In this document: positions 25,425-35,443 of the stretch, piece by piece
Numbering within the stretch: position 1 is the stretch's first letter
Layout of the letters: the number at the start of each line of letters is the position of its first letter
Assembly: GCF_019670125.1 (NCBI RefSeq)
Contig: NZ_AP023033.1
Coordinates: forward strand, 1,656,001-1,720,000
Direction: 5' to 3'
DNA from: Agarivorans aestuarii
Lineage (GTDB): Bacteria; Pseudomonadota; Gammaproteobacteria; Enterobacterales; Celerinatantimonadaceae
DNA length: 64,000 bases
Translations under genes and position numbers: made by a program
Notes under the pieces: model-generated
Seen by the model: only the letters and a program-made list of their open reading frames with translations
Database searches by the model: none
Told to the model about the DNA's origin: nothing

Positions 25425-26858
25425 ATGTTTGGAAATTTGTTTGCACAAGCGCAAAAGGTAGGTAAGGCACTGATGCTACCAGTATCAGTACTACCTGTTG
25501 CGGGTATTTTACTAGGAGTCGGCGCTGCGGACTTCAGTTGGATGCCGCATATCGTATCTCAATTGATGATGAACGCAGGTGATGCTGTATTCGGTAACAT
25601 GGCATTGTTGTTTGCCGTAGGTGTTGCCCTAGGCTTTACCAACAACGATGGTGTTGCTGCATTAGCGGCTATTGTTGGCTTCACCATTATGGAAAAAACA
25701 TTGACCGTTATGGCGCCTATTATGGACGTTGAAACGATCAATACTGGTGTGCTTGGTGGGATTTTAGCGGGTGCTGTTGCCGGTTGGGCATTCAATCGCT
25801 TCTTCCGCATTCAATTACCTGCATATCTAGGTTTCTTCGCGGGTAAGCGCAGTGTACCAATTATCACAGGTTTCCTAACTATTTTCTTAGGTGTGCTACT
25901 TGCCATTATTTGGCCGCCTATTGGCAGTGGTATTGCTGCCTTCTCTCACTGGGCCGCAGAGCAAAACCCAACGTTAGCCTTTGGTATTTACGGCATTGTT
26001 GAACGTTCATTAATTCCATTTGGTTTACACCATGTATGGAATGTACCGTTCTTCTTTGAAGCTGGTCAGTGTACAACGGCTGCTGGCGAAGTGGCTAACG
26101 GCGTATTAACCTGTTACCTACAAGCAGATGAAGCTTCTCGCGCTGCGGGCAATGGCTTTGGTCAACTAGCTGGTGGCTACATGTTTAAAATGTACGGTCT
26201 ACCTGCTGCTGCTATCGCCATTTGGCATGCTGCTAAGCCAGAGAACCGCGCTAAAGTTGGTGGCATCATGATTTCAGCTGCGCTGACTTCATTCCTAACA
26301 GGTATTACCGAACCCATTGAGTTCGCATTCCTATTTGTTGCTCCTGTGCTTTACGTAATCCACGCATTACTTGCAGGTTTAGCATTTGTTATTACAAACT
26401 CATTGGGTATGGTTCACGGCACTTCATTCTCACACGGTTTGATTGACTTCATCGTTCTATCTACTAATGCTCAGAAGTTCTGGTTATTCCCTGTAATTGG
26501 TTTAGGTTACGCAGCGGTTTACTACACTGTATTCCGTGTGGTAATTGCCAAGCTAGACCTTAAAACGCCGGGCCGTGAAGACGAAGATGATTCGGTTGCT
26601 GCGGTAGCAGTATCTGAAGACGAAATGTCTAAGAACTTAGTAGACGCGTTTGGCGGTAAAGCTAACATTGTAAGCTTAGATGCTTGTATCACTCGCTTAC
26701 GTATTCAAGTTAAGTCAGTAGAATCTGTGGACCAACCAAAGCTTAAGAGCTTAGGTGCTGCAGGTGTAGTTGTGGCTGGCCAAGGTGTTCAAGCTATCTT
26801 TGGTACTAAGTCAGATAACTTGAAAACTGATATGGAAGCTTACCTACAAACCGTTTAA
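25425..26858 (+). CDS. ptsG: PTS glucose-specific transporter, IIBC component
   Basis: Transports glucose across the inner membrane while phosphorylating it to glucose 6-phosphate, using phosphate from EIIA-Glc. At 477 residues it equals E. coli PtsG in length and matches it throughout. The membrane IIC domain (about 1-390) has [35 protein letters not shown] and the substrate-binding [12 protein letters not shown]. The [10 protein letters not shown] linker follows, and then the cytoplasmic IIB domain with the phosphorylated Cys421 in [10 protein letters not shown] Gly/Ala-rich variable loop (215-245) differs from E. coli. The ribosome-binding site is AGGAG. It is closed by a strong terminator. 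Confidence 0.96.
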   Translation: MFGNLFAQAQKVGKALMLPVSVLPVAGILLGVGAADFSWMPHIVSQLMMNAGDAVFGNMALLFAVGVALGFTNNDGVAALAAIVGFTIMEKTLTVMAPIMDVETINTGVLGGILAGAVAGWAFNRFFRIQLPAYLGFFAGKRSVPIITGFLTIFLGVLLAIIWPPIGSGIAAFSHWAAEQNPTLAFGIYGIVERSLIPFGLHHVWNVPFFFEAGQCTTAAGEVANGVLTCYLQADEASRAAGNGFGQLAGGYMFKMYGLPAAAIAIWHAAKPENRAKVGGIMISAALTSFLTGITEPIEFAFLFVAPVLYVIHALLAGLAFVITNSLGMVHGTSFSHGLIDFIVLSTNAQKFWLFPVIGLGYAAVYYTVFRVVIAKLDLKTPGREDEDDSVAAVAVSEDEMSKNLVDAFGGKANIVSLDACITRLRIQVKSVESVDQPKLKSLGAAGVVVAGQGVQAIFGTKSDNLKTDMEAYLQTV

Positions 26859-26874
26859 GGTTTAATGTAAGTGT

Positions 26875-26902
26875 AAAAAAGGAGGCTTAAGCCTCCTTTT
26901 TT
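26875..26902. terminator. Bidirectional terminator between ptsG and yaeH-like gene
   Basis: GGAGGC / GCCTCC with a TTAA loop is flanked by six A and six T residues, giving a 12-bp stem usable in both directions. It lies 16 bases after ptsG and 16 bases before the 3' end of the convergent DUF3461 gene. Confidence 0.93.
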
Positions 26903-26918
26903 GTATCTGTTTTCCGCT

Positions 26919-27296
26919 TTATAAGCGCTCTAGCTTAGCCTCAATTTCAGCAATTTTATTCGATACTACTTTTTCCAAATGTCTTAGTTCAGAAAGCACT
27001 TGTTGTTTGGTATCTTTTTCTTGTTGATCTCTGCGGGTGATTTTATCTAACTCTTCTACGATAAAACGCAGATTGGCGTTTATCTCGGTAGTATCTTTGT
27101 AGGTGCCACGTCCACCATCAATAAGTACGGTTTTTTTCTGCCTTGGGTATTTGAATTTTACACTGCGGGTGAGAAAGTCACCTTTTTCCTTATGGAAGTA
27201 AATCTTCAGCGTATCAGAATTGGCTTCTTGGCGGAGGCTATAACGTTCAATATCACTTGGGTTGGTAATGCCAATACTTTTTAGATTTTTGTACAT
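26919..27296 (-). CDS. yaeH: DUF3461 family protein (YaeH-like)
   Basis: A 125-residue cytoplasmic protein of unknown function, nearly superposable on E. coli Yae[51 protein letters not shown], and a coiled-coil C-terminus ([20 protein letters not shown]). ATG at 27296 is chosen because GAAGGAAA precedes it and it is the family start. It lies downstream of dapD, the same order as in E. coli (map-glnD-dapD-yaeH). Confidence 0.92.
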   Translation of the reverse strand: MYKNLKSIGITNPSDIERYSLRQEANSDTLKIYFHKEKGDFLTRSVKFKYPRQKKTVLIDGGRGTYKDTTEINANLRFIVEELDKITRRDQQEKDTKQQVLSELRHLEKVVSNKIAEIEAKLERL

Positions 27297-27450
27297 AAAA
27301 TTTCCTTCATAACGAATTGTCATTCTATTGCTAGAAACAGTCGCCACCGCATTGTTCTGCAGAGCCTGTACATTGCAGCATAGCTCATTACGCGTAGAAG
27401 GAGTGTGAACTAGTGGGCTTTTTATGTGGAGGAGTGAAAGAGGAAAAGTA

Positions 27451-27478
27451 GGCTCAAGCTACCTGAGTAACTTGAGCC
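27451..27478 (-). terminator. Hairpin downstream of dapD
   Basis: GGCTCAAG / CTTGAGCC (8 bp) is extended by a TAC/GTA inner stem across one mismatch, eight bases past the dapD stop codon. On the minus strand it is followed by TACTTTTCC, giving moderate terminator quality. Confidence 0.65.
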
Positions 27479-27486
27479 GTTTTAGA

Positions 27487-28524
27487 CTAGTTGTGCGCGT
27501 GTAACTCTTCGTTTAGGGCTATCGCTGTTTTGTTGGTTAAACATTCGATTGCGCCAGTAAGGCTGTTACGACGGAATAGCAGATCTGATTTACCAGCAAG
27601 TTCGCGGGCTTTAATTGTGCCTGCTTGTTGCTTATTTTCGTCAATCAATACCACTTTGGTGCCAGAGGTAATGTATAGGCCAGATTCAATGGTGCAGCGG
27701 TCACCTAGTGGGATGCCAGTACCAGCGTTTGCACCAATTAAAGATTCTTCACCTACCGCGATAACAATGTTACCACCGCCCGAAAGGGTGCCCATGGTTG
27801 AACAACCACCACCTAAATCAGAACCTTTACCTACAAATACTCCGGCTGAGATGCGGCCTTCGATCATGCTAGTGCCGGCAGTACCGGCATTAAAGTTACA
27901 GAAACCTTCGTGCATAATAGTTGTACCTTCACCAATGTAAGCACCTAGGCGAACACGTGAAGTTGCCGCAATACGCACACCACTTGGTACCACGTAGTCA
28001 GCCATTTTTGGAAACTTATCTACAGAAGTTACCTGTAGTAATTCACCTTTAGCGCGCGCTGCTAATTGGCGGGCAGGTAACTCGGCTAAATCAATGGCAC
28101 CTTGGTTAGTCCAAGCAACGTTAGGAAGTACTGCAAAAATACCACTTAAATCGGTACCGTGAGGTTTAACTAAGCGGTGAGAGAGTAGGTGCAGTTTAAG
28201 GTAAGCTTCTGGCGTTGAGGCTGCGGCATCATCTTGGCTTAATAAACATAAAACACGAGGCTGCTCGCTGCCTAATAAAGCTTTAAACGCTGTTACTTGC
28301 GCAGTTAAACCTAAAGCGTCAGCATTGGCGATTAGTGTATTTAATGCTGCGTCATCTAGTTCAATGTCTTGCTTGCCATTGTTGTAATCTAAACCTTTAG
28401 TTAGGCCTGATACTTCTGCTTCGCTAGGATTTAAAACCGGAGCAGGGTAAAAAACTTCTAGCCATTGGCCATTTGCGTTTTTACTTCCCACACCAACGGC
28501 GTAACTAAAAAAGTCTTTAGACAT
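27487..28524 (-). CDS. dapD: 2,3,4,5-tetrahydropyridine-2,6-dicarboxylate N-succinyltransferase
   Basis: Transfers succinyl from succinyl-CoA to tetrahydrodipicolinate in the succinylase branch of lysine and diaminopimelate synthesis, feeding peptidoglycan. The 345-residue protein is of the longer type found in Pseudomonas and Vibrio rather than the 274-residue E. coli form. The N-terminal domain is followed by a left-handed beta-helix with hexapeptide repeats (RLGAYIGEGTTIMHEGFCNFNAGT, GRISAGVFVGKGSDLGGG). ATG at 28524 is favoured over a TTG 12 bases earlier, since GGAG lies six bases upstream of the ATG. It is downstream of glnD with a 36-base gap. Confidence 0.95.
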   Translation of the reverse strand: MSKDFFSYAVGVGSKNANGQWLEVFYPAPVLNPSEAEVSGLTKGLDYNNGKQDIELDDAALNTLIANADALGLTAQVTAFKALLGSEQPRVLCLLSQDDAAASTPEAYLKLHLLSHRLVKPHGTDLSGIFAVLPNVAWTNQGAIDLAELPARQLAARAKGELLQVTSVDKFPKMADYVVPSGVRIAATSRVRLGAYIGEGTTIMHEGFCNFNAGTAGTSMIEGRISAGVFVGKGSDLGGGCSTMGTLSGGGNIVIAVGEESLIGANAGTGIPLGDRCTIESGLYITSGTKVVLIDENKQQAGTIKARELAGKSDLLFRRNSLTGAIECLTNKTAIALNEELHAHN

Positions 28525-28560
28525 GGTTGTCTCCAAAATAGTGGTTGAGCTTGCTAAATA

Positions 28561-31170
28561 TTATTGTTTGAGTGCTTGTTCCAGAATGCTCTTAAGTTGT
28601 TGCTTTTGTTCTGGTAGAAGCTTTTCACGTTCACAATTACTAATACTGAAGAAATCTTCTGCTTTCTCACCAATGGTGGTGACTTTAGCTGCGTGAATCG
28701 TGTAGTTAAAGGATTGAAATACGGCGCTAATTTTAGCCAATAAACCTGGCTTGTCCAAGGCGACAACTTCAATCAGTGTTCGGTTGCCTTTAGTGGGCAA
28801 AAATTCTACGCGCGGAGCGATAGAAAACTGTTGCACTTGGCGTGGCACACGGCGCTGCTTTAAATCGATTGGTGCGGCAACATGTAGTTTCTCAGCTAAT
28901 GTTTGCTGCAGCAGAATCCCCCGTTCTAGTGAAAGAGGTTCACCCTCATGGTCTAGCACTACAAAGGTATCAAGTACAAAGCCATCGCGGCTCGACATGA
29001 TTTGTGCATCATGAATATTAAGGTTCTTTTGGTCTAACTCTGCAGCTACAGATGCAAATAAATGCGGTATATCTTGGCAGTGAATAAATATCTCGGTGCC
29101 GCCGCGAGTAGCACGGCGACTGACCAATACCAGAGGCTGGTCTTCACTGTGGCCCCACAAATTGTCACTGTGCCAAGCAATTTGCTGGGGGGTATGACGA
29201 AGAAAGTAATCGACTCTAAAGCGTTGCCACAAGCCACGCACTTGCTCTTCTGAATAGCCTTTGAGCTCCAATTGCTGAATGGCTTTTTTCTGTTTGTCGC
29301 GAATCACCCCACGAATATCCACTGGGTTTTCTAAGCCTCTTCTTAAGGCCTTTTGGGTTGAGTTGTAAAGCTCACTCAACAAGGTTCGCTTCCAACTGTT
29401 CCAGGTATCGTCATTGGTTGCACAAATGTCCGCTACTGTTAAACAAAGCAACATGTCTAGATGGCGCTGATCACGCACTACCTTGGCAAACTCGGTAATC
29501 ACTTCTGGATCATAAATGTCGCGGCGCTGAGCTGTTACCGACATCAACAAGTGGTGCTTAACTAACCAAGCGACTGTGCGGGCCGAAGGTTTACTAAAGC
29601 CATGCGCCAAACAGAATTCTTCCGCGTCTACTGCGCCTAGGGTGGAATGGTCGCCCTTGCGCCCTTTGGCTATATCATGAAATATAGCCGCTAGAGCCAG
29701 TAAATCTGGTCGTTCTAAGCGCGGATAAACCTGGCAACAGAGAGGGTGGATTTCTTTGGTATCGGCATCATTAAAAGAATGAATTTTGTTTATCAGTCGG
29801 TGGGTATGCTCATCAACAGTAAAAGCATGGAATAAATCAAACTGCATTTGTCCAACAATGCGGCTCCATGCTGGGAAGTAAGTTGACAGTACTCCATAGC
29901 GATGCATTAGGGTAAGCGGCAGCCCGGTGGCATTTGGGTGTTTAATAAGGCGTCTAAAATAGCGGCGGCACTCTGGTATATCTTGCAACCAATGGGTCAG
30001 TCTGCGTCTTGCTTCACGTAACTGGCGCAGGGTGGCTGAATAGATGCCGGTAATTTTAGGGTTGTCGGCAATGTGCAAAAACATCACCAAAATTTGTTCC
30101 GGTTGTTCTAAAAACAGCTGGCCATTAGCACTATCAATAAGGTTTCCGCGCAGCATAAAGTGTTCATCAACCGGCTGCACATCCATGGCGGTATTGCCCA
30201 AAATGGCTTCATCGAACAACTGTAATAACATTTCGTTTAATTCAGAGATTCGACGTACCGTTTGGAAAAAATGCTTCATTAAGCGTTCAACTGGCGCGTT
30301 ATGCTCGCCGCTATAACCTAATGATTGGGCCACTGCTAACTGGCGATCAAATAACAAGCGGTCATCACTTTTAGTTAGGTGAATATGCAGGGCAAAGCGT
30401 ACTCTCCACAAAAAGTCACGGCAATCTTGCAATTCTCGACACTCTGCGAGAGTAAGAAAATTTTGTTTAGTGAGCTCTTCTAAATCACTACTACCAAAGT
30501 GGCGGCCAGCAACCCAACAAATGGTTTGAATATCACGTAAACCACCTGGATTAGCTTTAATGTCGGGCTCTAGGGAATACGCATTACCCTTGTATTGACG
30601 GTGACGACTTAGTTGCTCGTCTTTTTTGGCACGGAAAAAGGCTTCGCTTGGCCAAAAACTGTCGGCGCAAACGGCCATACAGAGCTCTTGATATAGTGCT
30701 TTGTCACCAAACAGCAAGCGAGATTCTTGCAGGTTCGTGGCAATAGTAATGTCCCCTAAGCCTAGCTCTAAGCATTCTGTGAGGGTGCGAACACTTTGGC
30801 CTACATCAAGGCGTATGTCCCAGAGTAGGGTGATGAAGGCAGAAATTTTTTCGGCGACTTTGGGAGCTACCTGCTCTCTGGTCAAGATAAGAATATCAAT
30901 ATCCGAGCGAGGGTGAAGTTCACCTCGGCCATATCCGCCCACTGCGAGTAAAGACAGCTCAGAGTGTTCCGCTAAACCAAAATGTGCCCATAAGCAATTA
31001 AGCAATAAGTCCATTTGTTGAGAGCGCAACTGCACTAACTCAACCACATGAACGCCTTGGTTGAACTGGTCAGCCAGATATTCTTGCAAGTCGTCCAGAT
31101 ATTGCTTACTGCTTTTAAGCGAAATTTCTTCTGTGCAGGGCAAAGGCGGTGCTGCTAACGTCGTTTCCAT
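28561..31170 (-). CDS. glnD: PII uridylyltransferase / uridylyl-removing enzyme
   Basis: Senses glutamine and modifies the PII proteins GlnB/GlnK, thereby controlling nitrogen assimilation. In the 869-residue protein, the nucleotidyltransferase motif is GGYGRGELHPRSDID (78-92). The HD hydrolase domain has His498-Asp499 in FHDIAKGRKGDHS. Two C-terminal ACT domains begin around VLVSRRATRGGTEIFIHCQD and LIEVVALDKPGLLAKISAVF. Length and order are normal for the family. It sits 23 bases after map and before dapD, matching the E. coli arrangement. Confidence 0.97.
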   Translation of the reverse strand: METTLAAPPLPCTEEISLKSSKQYLDDLQEYLADQFNQGVHVVELVQLRSQQMDLLLNCLWAHFGLAEHSELSLLAVGGYGRGELHPRSDIDILILTREQVAPKVAEKISAFITLLWDIRLDVGQSVRTLTECLELGLGDITIATNLQESRLLFGDKALYQELCMAVCADSFWPSEAFFRAKKDEQLSRHRQYKGNAYSLEPDIKANPGGLRDIQTICWVAGRHFGSSDLEELTKQNFLTLAECRELQDCRDFLWRVRFALHIHLTKSDDRLLFDRQLAVAQSLGYSGEHNAPVERLMKHFFQTVRRISELNEMLLQLFDEAILGNTAMDVQPVDEHFMLRGNLIDSANGQLFLEQPEQILVMFLHIADNPKITGIYSATLRQLREARRRLTHWLQDIPECRRYFRRLIKHPNATGLPLTLMHRYGVLSTYFPAWSRIVGQMQFDLFHAFTVDEHTHRLINKIHSFNDADTKEIHPLCCQVYPRLERPDLLALAAIFHDIAKGRKGDHSTLGAVDAEEFCLAHGFSKPSARTVAWLVKHHLLMSVTAQRRDIYDPEVITEFAKVVRDQRHLDMLLCLTVADICATNDDTWNSWKRTLLSELYNSTQKALRRGLENPVDIRGVIRDKQKKAIQQLELKGYSEEQVRGLWQRFRVDYFLRHTPQQIAWHSDNLWGHSEDQPLVLVSRRATRGGTEIFIHCQDIPHLFASVAAELDQKNLNIHDAQIMSSRDGFVLDTFVVLDHEGEPLSLERGILLQQTLAEKLHVAAPIDLKQRRVPRQVQQFSIAPRVEFLPTKGNRTLIEVVALDKPGLLAKISAVFQSFNYTIHAAKVTTIGEKAEDFFSISNCEREKLLPEQKQQLKSILEQALKQ

Positions 31171-31193
31171 GACTAAACCTCTAGACCTGTTTG

Positions 31194-31988
31194 TTAGTGT
31201 TTTATAATGCGCGGTAAGTCTTCTTCGTCACGAAGTGTTAGCACTTCAACACCGTCATTGGTAACTAATAAGGTGTGTTCCCACTGAGCGGAGTTTTTGC
31301 CGTCATTGGTACGTGCTGTCCAGCCGTCTTCTTCATCAACCCAGTTGCCTTTTTTACCTTGGTTGATCATTGGTTCAATGGTGAAACACATACCAGCTTT
31401 TAATACTGTGCGATCGTTATTGCGATAATGCATAATTTGCGGGTCTTCATGGAAGCCTTCGCCAATACCATGGCCACAAAAGTTATCAACAATACCGTAG
31501 CGGTAGTTGCCTTTTTTCAAATACTTTTGAATGGCATTACCGATATCGCTAACTTTATTGCCCGGTTTAACTACCTTAATCGCTTGATAAAGTGCTTGCT
31601 GAGTCACACGGCACAGGAGCTTATCTGCAGGGGAGGCATTTCCTACCAAAAACATTTTCGAGGTATCGCCGTGATAACCATCTTTAATGACCGTGATATC
31701 GATATTAATCACATCGCCATCTTCCAGCATATGATTATTTGAAGGGATGCCATGGCAAACCACATCATTTACCGAGGTACAGATGGATTTTGGAAAACCG
31801 TGATAATCGAGAGGTGCTGGAATAGCGCCTTGCTCGTTAACTATGTAGTCATGGCAGCGCTGGTTAAGCTCACCGGTGCTAACGCCAACCTTTACGTAAG
31901 GGGCTATCATGGTGAGTACGTCGGCCGCTAAGCGACCGGCAACGCGCATTTTTTCAATTTGTTCAGGGGTTTTAATTACTATGCTCAT
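31194..31988 (-). CDS. map: Methionine aminopeptidase, type I
   Basis: Removes the initiator methionine from nascent proteins. The 264-residue protein has all five metal ligands: Asp97, Asp108 (GYHGDTS), His173 (CGHGIG), Glu205 (TIEPM) and Glu237 (WEHTLL), plus His79 in the substrate pocket. It is transcribed away from rpsB across a 306-base intergenic region, as in most gammaproteobacteria. Confidence 0.98.
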   Translation of the reverse strand: MSIVIKTPEQIEKMRVAGRLAADVLTMIAPYVKVGVSTGELNQRCHDYIVNEQGAIPAPLDYHGFPKSICTSVNDVVCHGIPSNNHMLEDGDVINIDITVIKDGYHGDTSKMFLVGNASPADKLLCRVTQQALYQAIKVVKPGNKVSDIGNAIQKYLKKGNYRYGIVDNFCGHGIGEGFHEDPQIMHYRNNDRTVLKAGMCFTIEPMINQGKKGNWVDEEDGWTARTNDGKNSAQWEHTLLVTNDGVEVLTLRDEEDLPRIIKH

Positions 31989-32217
31989 GAGTACTAATAG
32001 TTGAGTGTTTACCTTGGTTTTGCCGCTAGTTTACCGTAAGGGCGAGGGGAGTTGTAGTAGCTAGAAAAATTAACGAAAAGTTTAGCCTTAGCTTTATCAA
32101 TATTGCTATTTATGGTATAAAGCGCGCCGTAAGTCATTACTCTAGTTTTCGAATTAGCGTGGATGCTTACATAAATTAAATATTTATATTTTAAACACAC
32201 ACACACATCGTCACGTT

Positions 32218-32294
32218 TTCCGGGGTGCTGGGCAATTTAGTCTGGTCGGTAAAATGGGATGTGTGGAGGCCTAACCCCATTTGAGGAAATTATA
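32218..32294 (+). promoter_or_regulatory. rpsB 5' leader, probable S2 autoregulatory element
   Basis: The 306 bases between map and rpsB contain a structured stretch beginning CCGGGGTGCTGG near 32219. Its GGGGT can pair with AACCCC at 32273-32278, just before the GAGGAAAT ribosome-binding site. In E. coli the rpsB leader (the t44/rpsB leader RNA family) mediates repression by S2; the position and long-range pairing fit, but I have not aligned it. Upstream (31989-32217) is AT-rich and must carry the promoters, with none I can pin down. An (AC)6 run lies at about 32195-32206. Confidence 0.5.
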
Positions 32295-33029
32295 ATGGCA
32301 AACGTTTCAATGCGCGATATGCTTCAAGCAGGCGTACACTTTGGTCACCAAACTCGTTACTGGAACCCAAAAATGAAGCCTTTCATTTTTGGTGCACGTA
32401 ACAAAGTTCATATCATTAACTTAGAAAAAACTGTACCTATGTTTAATGATGCAATGTCTGTTCTTAAGAAAGTTGCATCTAAGAAAGGTAAAGTTCTTTT
32501 TGTTGGTACTAAGCGCGCTGCTGGTGACACCATCAAAACTGAAGCACTTCGTTCAGATCAATTCTACGTTAACCACCGCTGGTTAGGTGGTATGTTGACT
32601 AACTGGAAAACAGTTCGTCAATCTATCAAGCGTCTAAAAGATCTAGAAGCTCAAAGCCAAGACGGTACTTTCGAAAAGCTAACCAAGAAAGAGGCGCTGA
32701 TGCGTACTCGCGAAATGGAAAAGCTTGAGAAAAGCCTTGGCGGTATCAAAAACATGGGCGGTCTACCAGACGTATTGTTTGTAATCGATGCTGAACACGA
32801 GCACATCGCTATTCGCGAAGCAAACAACCTAGGTATTCCAGTTATCTCTGTAGTTGATACTAACTCTGCACCAGACGGTGTTGATTACATCATTCCTGGT
32901 AACGACGACGCTATCCGTGCAATTAAATTGTACCTTGGCGCAGCTGCTGATACTGTTATCGAAGGTCGTCAAGACGACATCGTAGTACAAGCTGAAGAAG
33001 ATGGTTTCGTTGAGGAAGCTGCTGAGTAA
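32295..33029 (+). CDS. rpsB: 30S ribosomal protein S2
   Basis: A 244-residue small-subunit protein, one of the last to join the 30S particle. It is near identical to the E. coli protein: [42 protein letters not shown], and [24 protein letters not shown] at 32295 follows GAGGAAATTATA; an in-frame codon at 32259 would add twelve residues not found in the family. It heads the rpsB-tsf operon. Confidence 0.99.
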   Translation: MANVSMRDMLQAGVHFGHQTRYWNPKMKPFIFGARNKVHIINLEKTVPMFNDAMSVLKKVASKKGKVLFVGTKRAAGDTIKTEALRSDQFYVNHRWLGGMLTNWKTVRQSIKRLKDLEAQSQDGTFEKLTKKEALMRTREMEKLEKSLGGIKNMGGLPDVLFVIDAEHEHIAIREANNLGIPVISVVDTNSAPDGVDYIIPGNDDAIRAIKLYLGAAADTVIEGRQDDIVVQAEEDGFVEEAAE

Positions 33030-33075
33030 TTAAATGCAATAAACTGCATTTATACTGAGTAAGCTTGATGATTAG

Positions 33076-33104
33076 CAGGGGACAAGCTTGTCCCCTGAGT
33101 TTTA
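33076..33104 (+). terminator. Perfect palindromic hairpin between rpsB and tsf
   Basis: An uninterrupted 22-base palindrome (arm CAGGGGACAAG, 33076-33097) is followed by AGTTTTATC. As RNA it can form a stem of up to 9-11 bp with a tiny loop. It likely acts as a partial terminator that adjusts the S2 to EF-Ts ratio. Confidence 0.65.
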
Positions 33105-33131
33105 TCCGATAAACAGTCGAGGATCAAACAA

Positions 33132-33980
33132 ATGGCAATTACTGCTGCCCTAGTAAAAGAACTGCGCGACCGTACCGGCGCAGGCATGATGGATTGTAAA
33201 AAAGCGTTGACTGAAACTGATGGTGACATCGAGTTAGCGATTGATAATATGCGTAAGAGCGGAGCTGCTAAAGCGGCTAAAAAAGCAGGCAACATTGCAG
33301 CTGACGGCGCAATTATTATTAAAGAAGGCGCGGGTTTCGCTGCCTTACTAGAAGTTAACTGTCAAACTGACTTCGTAGCTAAAGATGCTAACTTCACAGC
33401 TTTCGCTGAAAAAGTAGCTGAAGCTGCTGCTGCTGAAAAAACTGACATCGAAACTTTGAAAGCAAACTTCGAAGAAGAGCGTGTTCAACTGGTTGCTAAA
33501 ATCGGTGAAAACATCTCAATTCGTCGTGTTGAGTACTTAGACGGTGCTCCAATTGCTTCTTACCGTCACGGTGAGCGCATTGGTGTTGCAGTAACAGGTG
33601 AAGCTGACGTAGAAACGCTTAAGCACGTTGCTATGCACGTAGCTGCTTCTAAGCCTGAGTTTTTATCTCCTGACGACGTACCAGCTGACGTTGTAGAAAA
33701 AGAGAAAAAACTACAAATCGAAATCGCTATGAACGAAGGCAAACCTGCTGAGATCGCCGAGAAAATGGTGACTGGCCGTATGAAGAAATTCACCGGCGAA
33801 ATCTCACTGACTGGCCAAGCGTTCATTATGGAACCTAAGAAAACTGTTGGCGCTATCTTGAAAGAGAAAGGCGCTTCAATTGCTGGTTTCATTCGCCTAG
33901 AAGTTGGCGAAGGCATTGAGAAGAAAGAAGAAGATTTTGCTGCAGAAGTTGCTGCACAAATCGCTGCAGCTAAAAAGTAA
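33132..33980 (+). CDS. tsf: Elongation factor Ts
   Basis: Guanine nucleotide exchange factor for EF-Tu. The 282-residue protein has the N-terminal UBA-like domain ([21 protein letters not shown]), the EF-Tu contact motif VNCQTDFVA (about residues 77-85), and the core and C-terminal modules ending in AAQIAAAKK. It lies second in the rpsB-tsf operon and is followed by a hairpin at 33996-34020. Confidence 0.99.
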   Translation: MAITAALVKELRDRTGAGMMDCKKALTETDGDIELAIDNMRKSGAAKAAKKAGNIAADGAIIIKEGAGFAALLEVNCQTDFVAKDANFTAFAEKVAEAAAAEKTDIETLKANFEEERVQLVAKIGENISIRRVEYLDGAPIASYRHGERIGVAVTGEADVETLKHVAMHVAASKPEFLSPDDVPADVVEKEKKLQIEIAMNEGKPAEIAEKMVTGRMKKFTGEISLTGQAFIMEPKKTVGAILKEKGASIAGFIRLEVGEGIEKKEEDFAAEVAAQIAAAKK

Positions 33981-33995
33981 TTTTAGTTGTTCTTC

Positions 33996-34025
33996 AGGTT
34001 GCGGTATCATGCCGCAACCTTCTTG
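33996..34025 (+). terminator. Hairpin after tsf
   Basis: AGGTTGCGG / CCGCAACCT (9 bp, seven-base loop) is followed by TCTTGTATT, only partly T-rich. Probably an inefficient terminator allowing some read-through into pyrH. Confidence 0.7.
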
Positions 34026-34055
34026 TATTCTTAATTAAGAGAGAACATCATCGCT

Positions 34056-34805
34056 ATGAGCACCAATCCTAAACCTGCATATCGTCGCATTCTTTTAAAA
34101 CTTTCAGGTGAAGCCCTAATGGGTGATGAAGGTTTTGGTATTGACCCTAAAGTATTGGACCGTATGGCTCTTGAAATCAAAGAGTTAGTAGAATTAGGTA
34201 TCCAAGTTGGTCTTGTTATTGGTGGTGGTAACCTGTTTCGAGGCGAAGGCCTTGCTAAAGCAGGGATGAACCGCGTGGTAGGCGACCACATGGGCATGCT
34301 AGCAACCGTAATGAACGGTTTAGCTATGCGTGACGCGTTACACAGAAATTTTGTAAATGCACGCTTAATGTCGGCCATTGAGCTAAATGGCGTGTGTGAT
34401 TCATACAACTGGGCTGATGCGATTAGCAATTTAAAAGCCGGTAAAGTTGTGATTTTCTCAGCGGGTACGGGCAATCCTTTCTTCACCACAGACTCGGCAG
34501 CGTGTTTACGTGGCATTGAGATTGAAGCTGAAGCCGTGCTAAAAGGCACGAAAGTGGACGGCGTATTTACTGCCGACCCTGTAAAAGACCCCGCAGCCAC
34601 TTTATACAGTGAGCTGGATTACGCTGAAGTACTAGACAAAGAATTAAAAGTGATGGATTTAGCCGCATTCACTTTAGCGCGAGACCATAACTTGCCAATT
34701 CGTGTATTCAACATGAATAAACCAGGCAGCTTAAAGAATGTTGTTATGGGCGCAGATGAAGGCACCACTATCTGTCACGTATCAAATAAAACAGAAACAG
34801 AGTAG
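34056..34805 (+). CDS. pyrH: Uridylate kinase
   Basis: Phosphorylates UMP to UDP and belongs to the bacterial hexameric amino-acid-kinase type. The 249-residue protein has [24 protein letters not shown], the UMP-binding [14 protein letters not shown], and [11 protein letters not shown]. It is separated by 11 bases from frr, in the classic pyrH-frr pair. Confidence 0.98.
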   Translation: MSTNPKPAYRRILLKLSGEALMGDEGFGIDPKVLDRMALEIKELVELGIQVGLVIGGGNLFRGEGLAKAGMNRVVGDHMGMLATVMNGLAMRDALHRNFVNARLMSAIELNGVCDSYNWADAISNLKAGKVVIFSAGTGNPFFTTDSAACLRGIEIEAEAVLKGTKVDGVFTADPVKDPAATLYSELDYAEVLDKELKVMDLAAFTLARDHNLPIRVFNMNKPGSLKNVVMGADEGTTICHVSNKTETE

Positions 34806-34816
34806 GGATAGTTATC

Positions 34817-35374
34817 GTGATTAACGAAATCAAACAAGATGCTCAAACACGCATGGGTAAAAGCATTGAGTCTTTGAAGTCTCAAATGTCTAAGGTTCGC
34901 ACTGGCCGCGCTCACACAAGTCTACTAGACGGCATTATGGTGCCTTATTACGGTGTAGATACTCCGTTAAATCAAGTTGGTAATGTATCGACTGAAGATT
35001 CGCGTACGCTAACAGTAACCGTATTTGACGCGAGCTTAATTAGCGCAGTAGAAAAAGCTATTATGAGTTCTGACTTAGGCTTAAACCCTTCTTCTGCAGG
35101 TACGTTAATTCGCATACCATTACCAATGCTAACTGAAGAGCGTCGTCGTGACTTAATCAAGGTTGTTCGCGCCGAAGCAGAGCAAGCTCGTGTGGCTATT
35201 CGTAACATTCGCCGTGATGCCAACAGCGATGTAAAAGAACTGCTTAAAGAAAAAGAAATTGGTGAAGATGATGACCGTCGCGCTCAAGACGAGATTCAAA
35301 AAATTACAGATGCAGCAGTTAAGCAAGTTGATGAAGCTTTAGCCGCTAAAGAAGCTGAATTGCTGGAAGTTTAA
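34817..35374 (+). CDS. frr: Ribosome recycling factor
   Basis: Works with EF-G to split the post-termination ribosome. The 185-residue length is typical. Seen are [19 protein letters not shown], the conserved [13 protein letters not shown], and the long C-terminal helix. The start is GTG at 34817 ([13 protein letters not shown]), preceded by AGGGATAG; no ATG is nearby in frame. A strong terminator follows. Confidence 0.98.
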   Translation: MINEIKQDAQTRMGKSIESLKSQMSKVRTGRAHTSLLDGIMVPYYGVDTPLNQVGNVSTEDSRTLTVTVFDASLISAVEKAIMSSDLGLNPSSAGTLIRIPLPMLTEERRRDLIKVVRAEAEQARVAIRNIRRDANSDVKELLKEKEIGEDDDRRAQDEIQKITDAAVKQVDEALAAKEAELLEV

Positions 35375-35395
35375 TCGATTCAACGATTGAAAATA

Positions 35396-35423
35396 GCCGT
35401 GTCTTGTTACACGGTTTTTTTTT
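35396..35423 (+). terminator. Intrinsic terminator after frr
   Basis: CCGTGT / ACACGG with a six-base loop runs into nine T residues, 23 bases after the frr stop and 21 bases before uppS. It separates the translation-factor unit from the lipid cluster. Confidence 0.88.
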
Positions 35424-35443
35424 GTAAGTAAGAGTAGTGAATT

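Noticed and set aside
32009..32206. 65-codon minus-strand frame in the map-rpsB gap
   Set aside because: No family resemblance or usable ribosome-binding site, low-complexity start (Cys/Val-rich from the AC repeat), and it covers the region expected to hold rpsB promoters.
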